From: Daucus carota subsp. sativus
Lineage: Eukaryota; Streptophyta; Magnoliopsida; Apiales; Apiaceae
DNA length: 64,000 nucleotides
Direction: 5' to 3'
Assembly: GCF_001625215.2 (NCBI RefSeq)
Contig: NC_030384.2
Span: 29,934,527-29,998,526 of the forward strand
Below are positions 25,098 through 47,912 of the stretch, in pieces. The stretch's first letter is position 1, and the number at the start of each line of letters is the position of its first letter. A program made the translations under genes and the position numbers. The notes under the pieces are model-generated. The model saw only the letters and a program-made list of their open reading frames with translations. It ran no database searches and had not been told where the DNA came from.

Positions 25098-25651
25098 TCA
25101 AAAGGCTATCTTCTTCAACATTGGATGTAGAACTTAGAATGCTCCACATTATAGAAGGTGATGATGACGAAACGACCACAAGCAAGAACCTACAAAGAAA
25201 CCAGAGTTGCATTCCATTGAACTTCTGTTGGATTATTTCATTCACGAGCTCTCATGCAGAAACAATTTCGAATTCATTCAAGCTGTTATACGTTTATTTC
25301 TGAAGGTAACAAAAAGTTCTTCTGGACCATTAAATTTTAAAATCATTAAAACTTGCGGCACAACTCTAAAATCACTAAAAATAGTGGAGCTTTGATATTA
25401 TGTAATCTCAAGCATTTGATATTTTGATGTGGTTCCCTATTTGTTTTCTATTAATTCTTCTCTTAATAATAATGGTATAATACTTGATTATCTACTGGCA
25501 GATTCATGGGGAGTCGATTCGAAGGCAGTCAAATTTAGAGGACAAGGCTAAAAAGCTTCTAGAACTTCAGTCAACAGTATGGCAATCAGTAGATAAGTTA
25601 TTTCAGAGTGCTAGGTGCATGGTTACATTCCTAAGTAATTCACAATTCTGA
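25098..25651 (+). pseudogene. UTP21: Truncated UTP21 3' copy (unit 5)
   Basis: Exon 9 remainder is 25098-25305 and the exon 10 copy is 25502-25651. It has the shared acidic-run frameshift; exon 10 is open and otherwise like unit 2. This is the last UTP21 fragment in the array. Confidence 0.92.
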
Positions 25652-27330
25652 ACGGTTTTGAGTTAGTTGCACTAGTGTTTGTTACACAGTTTTGTTTCCT
25701 TGCCTGTTTGTATCAATTGTTGTATCAATAATATTTAAATTCCATTCTATTGTTAGTCTATCTAGTAGTTTTGATCATCCAAGCTTTTCCCAGAAAGTCA
25801 ATTTTGTCAGCACTTGTAACCCCTGAAATTATCAAGTGAATGTAAGATTTTTAAGTTTTACAGGGTTTAGTATCTGCCTGTCGGAGCAAAACTGTCCATT
25901 GCTACTAATAGAGAGAAAATATGTTGCATGGTGTTTTTACCATAAAGATTCCCGGACTTGTATGTGTATGTGTGTAAACATGTAAAGAGTGTGAATTATA
26001 ATGGGGTCGTTTGGGCAAATTTAAAAAAGTTGCTAGAGAAGTAGATTAGAAATGGGAAGTAATAAAATGTGTGGAAAATGAGCAGAGGTTTTAAGAGAAA
26101 ACTAAAATTCTCAACTTCTTAAAAATGTTTATACTTATTTATACAAACGGGTCAAGAAAAGTGGAAACTAGAACCTGCTTCTACTTCTGGTAAACAAACA
26201 AATGCAAGATAAAAAAAATATACCATATATATTTTAATAAATAAAATAATCATATAATTTAAAAGTGAGCAAGATATACACGAGCTTATGATTCACAGCC
26301 AATTTCTGGGCACGGGGGTTAAGAAATAGGTATAAAATAATAAATAAATAAAAAGAAAGAAAAACGGGTGAAGTAGTGAGATCTATTAATTTTAAGGTAT
26401 AAAAAGGAGATTGTGGACTAAAAATAGTGTGAAAATGAAGGAAAAGGGATAAAACTCATCAACTATATTTGATAAATATTGAAATGTAAAGAATTTGATG
26501 CGACACCAAAAAAAATTGTAAAGAGATAGTTGGAACATGGAGAGGGAGTAAAATAAATTAGTACAACAAGTCAACAATGACTCCAATTCTGAAGAAAAAA
26601 ATTCTCCTACATTAGAAAATTTAGAGAAAAATACAAATCAACAATTTATATGATAAAATGATATGTTTTACATTATTAATACACTAAATGTCTAAAATAA
26701 TTACAATTATATACACACACCTTGATTAAAAAGTATGAATACGCAACAAGATAAATATATTTGAGTATGCAACATTTGGACGCTGTTGATTTTAAAGTTA
26801 TCCTACTGAACATTTCTTTTCCAAAGAACATATATTATATTTGATTGGATGAATGAATCCAGAATAAATGGAATGAAATTTGAATAATTATCCAAAAATT
26901 TATATTTAACAAAGGTGAATATATACAAAGATGAACACTACTCGATTAAAATATGAATATTGGTGATAAATTAAACTCTAAACATTTTTATTTTTATGTA
27001 AGGAATATAATTTAGAAATTTTACTAAATTTGTTCATCACTAAATTATGTCTTTAAGTGTACTATATATACATATAATTTCACAAGATTTTATTTCTATT
27101 CCAAGTGAACTAGTGTTTTCGTGTATTTATAAACTTTTATATATTATTGTGGATAATGTATATTTAACCGCATGAAAAAGTTAGATGGAGCCATATTATT
27201 TCTGTGATTTTAGAGATTACATATGTATGACCAACATATTTGTACAAATAATATATGTTATAACTTTCAACTTGCAGAACATATATAATCTCTGATATCT
27301 CTAAAATAATCTACTTTTTCATTAAATTTA

Positions 27331-27825
27331 TCTTTTTTCACGCACTTTATGGGGAGTATTTAATTAAAATTTTAAAGGATTCTATTCATTCATGAAATTA
27401 AGGGATATTCAACTCAGATTTCAAAAAATCTATCGAAATCTTGAAGTATTCAAATAAGGTTTTAAATTATGCTACAAAATCTAGTGGTATTCAATCGGGA
27501 TTTTGGAATATACTTAAATCCGATAGTATTCAATTTGAATGATTTAAAATCCATTAAAATATGTTAATTTTCAAATGTTGATGGATTTTTTTGAACTTCA
27601 TATAATGATGGAGTTTACGGGATTGTTAAGTATATATGTCATGTTTTTTGAAACCTCACCATAATCTATGAGATTTTGGAATATTGTGCTTAAATTTTAA
27701 AAACCGCACATCAGCTCGGCGGCATTTGATCTAGAATCCGCAAATTATCCAAATCAAATACAATACATTAAATTCAAAGATTACAAATAATCAATTGAAA
27801 TTCATAGATTATATATAATCTAATT
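27331..27825. other. Sequence private to unit 5 upstream of peptide gene 5
   Basis: About 500 bp, beginning near CACGCACTTTATGGGGAG, replaces the exon 9 micro-fragment of units 1-4. Its outer edges (TTTATCTTTTTTCAC on the left, GAAATTCATAGATTATATA on the right) match unit 6, where the middle is missing. The centre therefore looks like an insertion into an ancestral unit 5/6 form. Repeated ATTCAA..GGGATTTT phrases suggest a MITE, but I could not define its ends. Confidence 0.45.
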
Positions 27826-28086
27826 GTGAACTATATACGTTTCACTATTTTAGTTGGATGAAATATTCATTTTACATACAGATATGTTCTTTCGAATTTA
27901 AAACATCCTTATTAAATTGTAAAAATCTCTTCAAATTTAAATATTATCGCATTAAAGTCATATCCGAAATTATAAGAATATATCTCTATATAAGTCATGC
28001 ATGTTGAGTATAAATAATCCACATCTTACACCCACTCAAATAAAATCATACTATCTTTAATATTTGATAGAAATAGAAAAACAACA

Positions 28087-28537
28087 ATGATGAAATATAT
28101 TATCATAAAACTTGTTATCTCGATGTTGGTGATTGACTCTACAATGATTAACATTGGAGCAGTGCTAACTCATAACAATGGTGGTCATGGTGAGAAATTT
28201 TCACTCGGATGCATAGCATCGTGTGGTTTTTCATGTGCAAGGACCGGAGAGTTGTTGCCTATGTGTATGGCGGCATGCATACTACTTAATTGTAATGATT
28301 CTCCTGTATCAGATTCGGATGGTGTAAAACAATGTAGCACAAGTTGTGCTCAATCGGTTTGTGCTCGGTATAACGGCTCTGGTAATGCTTTATATCCTTA
28401 CAAGTAAAATACATACACAAACACACACAGACACACATAAAATTATGTACACTTACAAATTTTCATTTGTTGCAGATATAAATATTTTGGGACGGTGTAT
28501 TGCAAATGAATGTGTCGACAAGTGCCTACATGCCTGA
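28087..28537 (+). CDS. Secreted cysteine-rich, thionin-like protein, copy 5 (diverged)
   Basis: Exons are 28087-28381 and 28476-28537, encoding 118 residues. All twelve cysteines and the four-triplet layout are kept despite several substitutions between them. Two residues are inserted before the splice site, and the C-terminus ends one residue earlier than in copies 1-4. TATATAAG at 27987 is 100 bp upstream. Conservation of cysteines, frame and splice sites amid divergence suggests selection on the protein. Confidence 0.75.
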
Positions 28538-28757
28538 TATCAATGTTAAAATATTTTGAATGTTAAAATATTTTGAGGAAATTTTTATTTCTTTCTTTGA
28601 AAAATTTCAAAGACATAGCTGTATCATTTTGATTCATTGATCAATTATGTTTCGGTCAAATAAATTTCAATGATTTTTCTTATATTAGCAAAAATATTGT
28701 TTTCGATTTTATATCATGACTCATATGTCATCTGGATTCCATATTATTATTTTTAAT

Positions 28758-28885
28758 AATAAGGGGAGTTATGTCCATGATGCTAACTCTTCATCGGTAA
28801 TTGTGTTTATAATATATTCATGATGCCTCTGATGTGATTATATAAAATCCTTCTCACTCAATTGGTACTATTTTCGTGTCCCAGC
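28758..28885. other. Spacer between unit 5 and unit 6
   Basis: This short stretch has no counterpart in the other units. I see no gene or clear element in it. Confidence 0.5.
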
Positions 28886-30951
28886 TAATTTGTTACATTT
28901 GGTTTGGGCAAGAGGTTGTATAAAACAGTAGGCAAAAAAAAGGTGGGTGAATTGATGACATCCATTAATTTTAATATATAGAAGGGAGTGAAGTAAAAGT
29001 AGTGTGAAAAATGAAAAAAAAATGGTAAAACTCATTAACTATATTTGATAAATATTGAAATGTAAAGAACTGGATGAGACATCCAAAAAAATTTGTAAAC
29101 AAATGGTTGGAACAAAACGAGTAAAATGAATTAGTACAACAACCCAATTCTGAAGAAAAAAAGTTCTCCTACATTAGAAAATTTAGAGAAAAATATAGAT
29201 CAACAATATATATGATAAAATGATATATTTTACATTATTAATACACAAATGTCCAAAATATTTACAATTATATATACACACACCTTGATTAAAAAGTATG
29301 AATATGCAACAAGATATATATATTTGAGTATGCAACATATGGACGCTGATGATTTTAAAGTTATCCTACTAATCATTTCTTTTCCAAAAAACATATATTA
29401 TATTTGATTGGATGAATGAATCCAGGATAAAATGAAAAAAAAAAAATTTATTATGAATAATTATCCAAAAAATTTTATTTAACAAAGATGAACACTACTC
29501 GATTAAAATATAAATGTTGGTGATAAAATTAAACTCTAAACATTTTTATTATTATATAAGGAATATAAGTTAAAATTTTTACTAAATCTGCTTATCACTA
29601 AATTATGTCTTTAAGTGTACTGTATAAATACATATAATTTCCGTATTTAACCACATGAAAAAGTTAGATGAAGGCATATTATATCGGTGATTTTAGAGAT
29701 TACATATGTATGACGAACATATATGTACACATAATATATTTTATAACATACAGAACATATATAATCTCCGATATCTCTAAAATATTCTACTTTTCCATTG
29801 AATTTATCTTTCTTCACACACATCATAGATTATATACAATCAATTGAAATCCATAGATTATATATAATTGTGAACTACATACGTTTCACTATTTTAGTTG
29901 GATGAAATATTCATTTACATAGAGATATGTTCTTTTGAATTTAAAACATCCTTATTAAATTATAAAAATATTTTGAAATCTGAATATTATCGCATTAAAG
30001 TCATATCCCAAATGATAAGAATATATCTCTCTATAAGTCATGCATATTGAGTATAAATAATTTACATCTTGCACCCACTCGAGTAAAATCATTCTATATA
30101 TCTTTAATATTCGATAAAAATAGGAAAACAACAATGATGAAATATACTCTCATAAAACTTTTTATCTCGATGATGGTGATTGACTCTACAATGATTAACA
30201 TTGGAGCAGTACAAACTCATAACAATGGTGGTCATGGTTAGAAGTTTTCACTTGGATGCATATCATCGTGTGGTTTTTCATGTGCAAGGACCAAAGAGTT
30301 GTTGCCTATTTGTATGGCAGCATGCATACTACTTAATTGTAATGATTCTCCTGTATCAGATTCGGTTGGTGTAAAACAATTTAGCACAAGTTGTGGTACT
30401 CTGGTAATGCTTTATTTCCTTACAAATACAATACACACACAAACACACATAAAATTATGTACACTTACAATATTTCATTTGTTGTAGATATAAATATTTT
30501 GGGACGGTGTATTGCAAATGAATGCGTAAACAAGTGCCTACATGCCTGATATCAATGTTAAAATATTTTGAGGAAATTGATATTTCTTTCTTTGAAAAGT
30601 TTCAAAGACAAAGCTGTACCATTTTGATTCATTGATCAATTATGTTTCAGTCAAATAAATTTCAATGATTTTTGTCCTCATATTAGCAATAATATTGTTT
30701 TCGATTTTTAATATCATGACCCATACGCCATTTGGATTCGCTATTATTTTTTTAATAAGCCCAAAAGAGATACAATTGAGATCTTTTAAAGGAAAAAAAA
30801 ATATGAATAGAACATAATTATATAACAAGATTATCTCTTTATATATAAATGAATATATTATTCACTTACTGATATATTGATATTTATTCATTTATAGTTT
30901 AATGTTATTTTGTAACAAGACCGGTACATACACACTTAGGTAAGGTATGAC
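28886..30951. repeat. Tandem array unit 6 (partial, no UTP21 fragment)
   Basis: Similarity begins at the AATTTGTTA..TTTGGTTTGGGCA motif (compare 5726) and runs through the peptide gene to the TTTTGTAACAAGACC motif (compare 7965). The UTP21 part and the last kilobase of the unit are absent. It is closest to unit 5. Confidence 0.85.
30134..30549 (+). pseudogene. Thionin-like gene copy 6, disabled
   Basis: This is homologous to the two-exon peptide genes, with exon 2 equivalent at 30488-30549. Three breaks are visible. A GAG-to-TAG stop lies at 30239-30241, just after the signal peptide. A cysteine codon is lost (TGT to TTT near 30381). About 25 net bases are lost just before the splice donor, removing cysteine codons and shifting frame. 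Exon 2 itself remains open. The TATA-like box is altered (CTCTCTATAAG). It is not expected to make a product. Confidence 0.85.
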
Positions 30952-31327
30952 AGCCTCTCCCACACACACACACACTCTACTTTATACTTGTATTTGTTAT
31001 TCTACTTATATTGAAAATTCATCCTAATTAAAACAAAAAGATCTTAGAAACATGGTATAGACGTATAGTACAATTATTATATTATGCATATGATGAAATA
31101 TATCGATACCCTGTTTTTTTCCATAAAAATTTCAAAGGAACGTGTTTGTTAGAGGGACTTTAATTTGGATCGAGTGAGCTGTTTACTCAAGGGAACAGAC
31201 TGTTCCAGCCAACTATTTTAGCAACTGGGTGATTATTAGATCTTGTAATTGTGGTTTATTTTGTTGATCAATATATATCTTCTTACAAAGTTTATAATAG
31301 ATCATGACATAGACTATCGAAGATTAG
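30952..31327. other. Intergenic DNA after the array
   Basis: It starts with a short CA repeat near 30960-30976. No gene is supported. Confidence 0.6.
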
Positions 31328-31449
31328 AGCATCTCTAGCAGAGTCCTAACATGTTCCCTAAATATATAATAAAATATGTATCTTTTAAGGGACTACTACA
31401 TTTTATTGAATGGGTTCCAACAACATTCCCTATTTCTATTTCTATTCCC

Positions 31450-31489
<40 letters not shown>

Positions 31490-31684
31490 ACATTATAACA
31501 TTATGTTCAACTTGTAAGTAGGAGAGAGAAATGAGGGAAAGAGTGGGAAAAAGGAGAGAAGTGAATATTTTATTCTTCAAAAATAGTATGAGGAATGGTT
31601 CTACAATCCTTAAAATTGAGGAATGAAATGGGCATCCTAACTTTTTAAAGAATGGGTGGCTAGGACTCTGCTGTAGTTGTGTTT
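31328..31684. mobile_element. MITE with AGCAGAGTCCTA inverted ends
   Basis: The left end GAGCATCTCTAGCAGAGTCCTA and right end TAGGACTCTGCTGTAGTTG form imperfect terminal inverted repeats sharing AGCAGAGTCCTA. There is no coding capacity. An (ATT)n microsatellite lies inside. The end sequence is of a type widespread in plant MITEs. Confidence 0.65.
31444..31490. repeat. (ATT)n microsatellite
   Basis: About fifteen consecutive ATT/TTA units inside the MITE, followed by a doubled AACATT. Confidence 0.95.
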
Positions 31685-31720
31685 TATGTCATATTCCTTA
31701 TATTACTAGTTTAGGACACC

Positions 31721-31912
31721 ATATAACTAAGCTGCTGGATATACTTTTAAAGGCCAAACTTTGAATAAAAATCTTGTGTTTCTTACAGCTTGATGTTTTC
31801 CTTTAGTATTCTACACTGCATATAACTAAGCTGTTGGAGATGCTCTTGGAGGCCAAACTTTGAATAAAAATCTTGTGTTTCTTACAGCTTGATGTTTTCC
31901 TTTAGTATTCTC
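31721..31912. repeat. 99-bp tandem duplication
   Basis: Two copies start at 31721 and 31820. Their 3' parts, including CTTGTGTTTCTTACAGCTTG, are identical; the 5' parts differ at several bases. It lies upstream of the hAT remnant. Confidence 0.9.
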
Positions 31913-32455
31913 ACCAAGTCATTTGTGTCCCACATTTTAGGAAGCCATGTAGCTTCATACTTTAGGGTCATGTTCCATTTAAAACCACTACCCTAAGAAC
32001 CCTTAGAACCCTTAGCATTATTTCTCGTATTAATTAGGGTCCTGCAGTACAACTTCACGTGCACAAATGTCATATTTATATATTAAATTTTGAAATTATT
32101 TTTGAACATATACAACGATGCAAAAAACATGTAAATTGATGGTGACACTAAAATGTTGGGAAGAGAGATGACAAGAGTCACAGGATGAGGGATTAACAAT
32201 TAACAAAAGCGTTGACGACACTGCTTGTTAGCTATGACTAAACATGGTGAATAGGTGATACAACACCCAGACATATACATGCATTCATGTGTATATGCAA
32301 CTATGCAGGTGAATGTATCAACAGGAATGAGCATACTAATAGTTGAAAAAAGATTCAATGTAAGGCTTTCGAAGGTTCACATTTCAGTATTCCCATAAAT
32401 TGCTATATCTTATTATCTTATTGTCTGGCTAAAAATAACTTGGCTTTTAGATGAT

Positions 32456-34145
32456 CGAATGAGAAGCTTTTTCAAGATAGTAATGGTAATTTCTTGGGAT
32501 TGATTGAGATGATTTCAGAATTTGATTTGGTCATGCAAGATCATGTTAGCCGCATTCAAAATCATATAATACATCATCATTATCTCGGTCATAAAATACA
32601 GAATGAGTTGATTTCTCTTTTGGCTAGTAGTGTTAGAACTTCTATTCTGTCTATCATTAAAGAGGCTAAATATTTCTCCATTATTCTTGATTGTACACCT
32701 GATGTGAGTCATCAAGAACAAATGACTCTAATTGTACGATGTGTAAGCATGTGAAGTAAAAAGATAAAAATAGAAGAGTTCTTCTTAGAGTTTTTAAAGG
32801 TGGATGACACATCTGGATCAGGCTTATTCGATGAATTGTTAAGTGCTTTAAAGTCTTTTGATCTGAATATTGATGATTTGAGAGGTCAAGGTTATGACGA
32901 TGGTTCTAATATGAAAGGAAAACATCAGGGTGTTCAGAAACGAATTCTTGACATAAATCCAAAAGCCTTATATATGTCATGTGCTTGTCATAGTCTTAAT
33001 CTTACTCTCTGTGATGCTGCTAATTCTTGTGTTAGAGCTATTTCATTCTTTGGAGTTGTGCAACGTATATATACATTGTTTTCTAGTTCTCCTAAAAGAT
33101 GGAAGGTTTTACTTGATAATGTTCCAAGCTTGACTGTGAAATCTATTTTGCAATAGTACTCGTTGGGAAAGTCGTATAAAGAGTGTAAAAGCTATTAGAT
33201 TTCAAGCTCCTCAAATCAGGTTGGCTCTATTAGAATTAAGGGACAACTCCAATGATCCCAAGTCAGTTAGTGAAGCAGAGAGTTTGATTGGTTTACTTGA
33301 AAATTTTGAATTCTTACTTGGCATGGTTATTTGGTATGAAATTTTGTTTTCCATTAACATGGTGAGTAAGAAATTCAATCTAAATCTATGTGCATTGGTG
33401 CTACCGTGAAACACCTAGAAAGTGTGATGTTATTTTTCAACAAGTATAGAGAAGAAGGGTTTGTTTCTAGCATGAATGTCGCTAAAGATCTTGCAGTTGA
33501 AATGGATGTTGAGCCTTGTTTTCCTGTAAAACGTCGTGTTTTAAGAAAAAAGAAATTTGATGAAACAGATCACAATGAAGAATTAAAATCAGCTGAAGAG
33601 TCCTTTAGAATTGATTTTTTCTTGCGATTGGTTGATGTTGCAGTTACTTCATTAAATAGTCGCTTTGAGCAATTAAAGATATTTGAAGGCGTTTTTGGAT
33701 TTCCGTGTGATTCTCCAACCTTAAAGTCTTTAGATCATGATAAACTGAAGAAGCACTGCAGCAATTTGGTATCTACTTTCTCCCATAACAACTTGTCAGA
33801 TTTTGAATTGGGGGCTCTTGTACAAGAATTAGAAACGTTGCAAGTTTATGTGCCTGATGATTTAATGTCTCCAATTGAGATTCTTGAGTTTGTCAAATCC
33901 CTAAACTGTTTTCTGAATGTTGCAATTGCTCATCAAATCTTGTCAATACATGTGAGTATAGCATCAGCGAAGTTTTTCCAGGCTAAAGTTGTTGAAAAAT
34001 TATTTACGATCATCAATGTAACAAGAAAGATTGAATGATCTTGCAATTTTGTGCATCGAAAAAAATATTCTCGAGAATATTGATGTAGAAATTGTCATCT
34101 CAGATTTTGCATCGAGGAACGCTCGTCGGAGTTGTTTTACTTGGT
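32456..34145 (+). pseudogene. hAT-type transposase remnant (TTF zinc-finger / DUF4371-like)
   Basis: Broken coding sequence runs across three frames. 32494-32754 matches the region after the zinc finger ([20 protein letters not shown]). 32800-33156 holds [19 protein letters not shown] and [12 protein letters not shown], both typical of this transposase group. 33160-33400 and 33388-34038 continue in other frames. A short tail to about 34145 (ENIDVEIVISDFASRNARR) resembles the C-terminal dimerisation end. The N-terminal zinc finger is absent. At least three frame changes or stops separate the pieces, so it is not functional. No terminal repeats were defined. Confidence 0.85.
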
Positions 34146-34651
34146 CCGTAAGTATTTAAATTCTTGATAACACTCGGTACTTATTTCTTTTTTATTGAAG
34201 TTTGACTAAACTTTCTATTTTATATTATTTCAAGAAAAAAAATAGGGGCCCCTTTTTTTGGTTTCATCCCTGAGCCCCCATATACTATGGAACGATCCTG
34301 CATAAAGCTAGAATATAAGCAATTAGAACAACTCGAGACCTTTTCGGAGGTGCCCAAAACAAATCCGATCCTGCAAGGGTATGATAGATTTATAACATTC
34401 TACGGTTCCATTGTGACCAGAAATGTTAGTAGATGAATACCTAATAACAAGAGTTCGTTTAGCTCGGCATAACATGAAAAGGTTATAGTTGGCTGGAAAA
34501 AAAGAAGATAAAAGGTTATACAAAACAAACAACATATGGTAATAATATAATAAAACAGGGTAACTTTACTCCACACATTTGGCAGCATAATTCAAAGGCG
34601 ACAGAACACCAGACATGGTCAGTATTTTTAGGATGTCATGTGAACTGCGGC

Positions 34652-46829
<12,178 letters not shown>

Positions 46830-47221
46830 TTTGTTCCTCCACTTCGATCCTGCCTCGACGATGAGTGTTTTTGTTCGCGTTTTTAGGCTTTGATCAAAAC
46901 CTATTTATTTTGTATATGTCATAGCTATTTAAATTTGAATCTTGAATTTATTTAATAAATTTTGGGTATAAATTAGATAGATATTGAAATTATATATATC
47001 GGATGTTTGTTAATGGATTATTGTGTTGTTTTTTAAAGGGAAAAATTGTCTAAAACATTGATAGAAAAAATTTCGACCAGCATGACTCAAATTATAAGTA
47101 ACTTATCAAAATTTGAATTGTTTGATGGATGTTAAAAACTAAAAATCTTGCAAGAGGTGGTACATGTGCAAATTTTCGGAGTTGGTTTGGCACCTCGACG
47201 TCGACTCATCACACATCTGGG
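46830..47221. other. TON1 5' flank / presumed promoter
   Basis: A purine-rich 5' leader precedes the ATG on the minus strand. I see no convincing TATA box at a fixed distance. No other gene is present. Confidence 0.4.
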
Positions 47222-47912
47222 TAGGCAGAAAAAACCGATCCGAATGGATACCCGACCGTTTCGACCCGAATGGATCTTACCGAACCCGATATTTTGGATT
47301 TGGATTTGGATTTGATTTTTAGACCCGAACGAGTTTGGATTTGGATTTGGATACTAGGTATTCCGTATCGAAACCCGACCCGAAATCCGAATCTGATCCA
47401 AACCCGAAACCCGAAAAAAAATCCAAATATATATATGTGTGTGTGTATACTAATATACTTTTTTTCAACTTTAAATCTACTAAATTTTGTTTATAGAGTG
47501 TGAATGTGTATATTCTTGGGTTATAGTGACTTTTTATGTTTAACTAATGAGTTACTTTAAAATTTCATACTCCATATAGTGAAGATTTGTGTTTAGAAAT
47601 TATTAAATACAGTTCAAAATTTTATTATTGTGTAATACTTTATTATTAAAGTAGTTTAGTTTTAAATATAATGAAATTTAAGGGCTAAAAAATCAAAAAT
47701 AATATTTTTACAATACTATATAAATTTCGGGATTCATGTTTTGGATAAACCCGAACAAACCCGAACCCGATCTGAAACCCGTGGATTTGGATTTGGATTT
47801 GATATGTGAAACCCGATTGGATTTGGATTTGGATTTGAATTTTAAAAATAATTTGAATTTGGATTTGGATATCTCAAATATCCGAACCGATCCAACCCGT
47901 TGTCATCCCTGA
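47222..47912. repeat. ACCCGA / TTTGGA hexamer-rich element
   Basis: Two clusters of (TTTGGA)n and (ACCCGA)n words, at 47222-47425 and 47735-47912, flank about 300 bp of AT-rich DNA. The edges carry CCGATCCGAATGG and CCGAACCGATCCAACCCG. Plant genomes commonly hold such dispersed repeats. The class is unresolved. Confidence 0.55.

Larger units (their letters stand above)
25098..28757. repeat. Tandem array unit 5 (diverged, ~3.66 kb)
   Basis: It begins with the same UTP21 3' fragment (TCAAAAGGC variant). It stays close to unit 4 up to about 26.3 kb, then becomes increasingly diverged. It lacks the LINE and the exon 9 micro-fragment. In the micro-fragment's place is about 500 bp of other sequence. 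Similarity to the 3' flank stops near 28757, short of a full unit. Confidence 0.85.
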
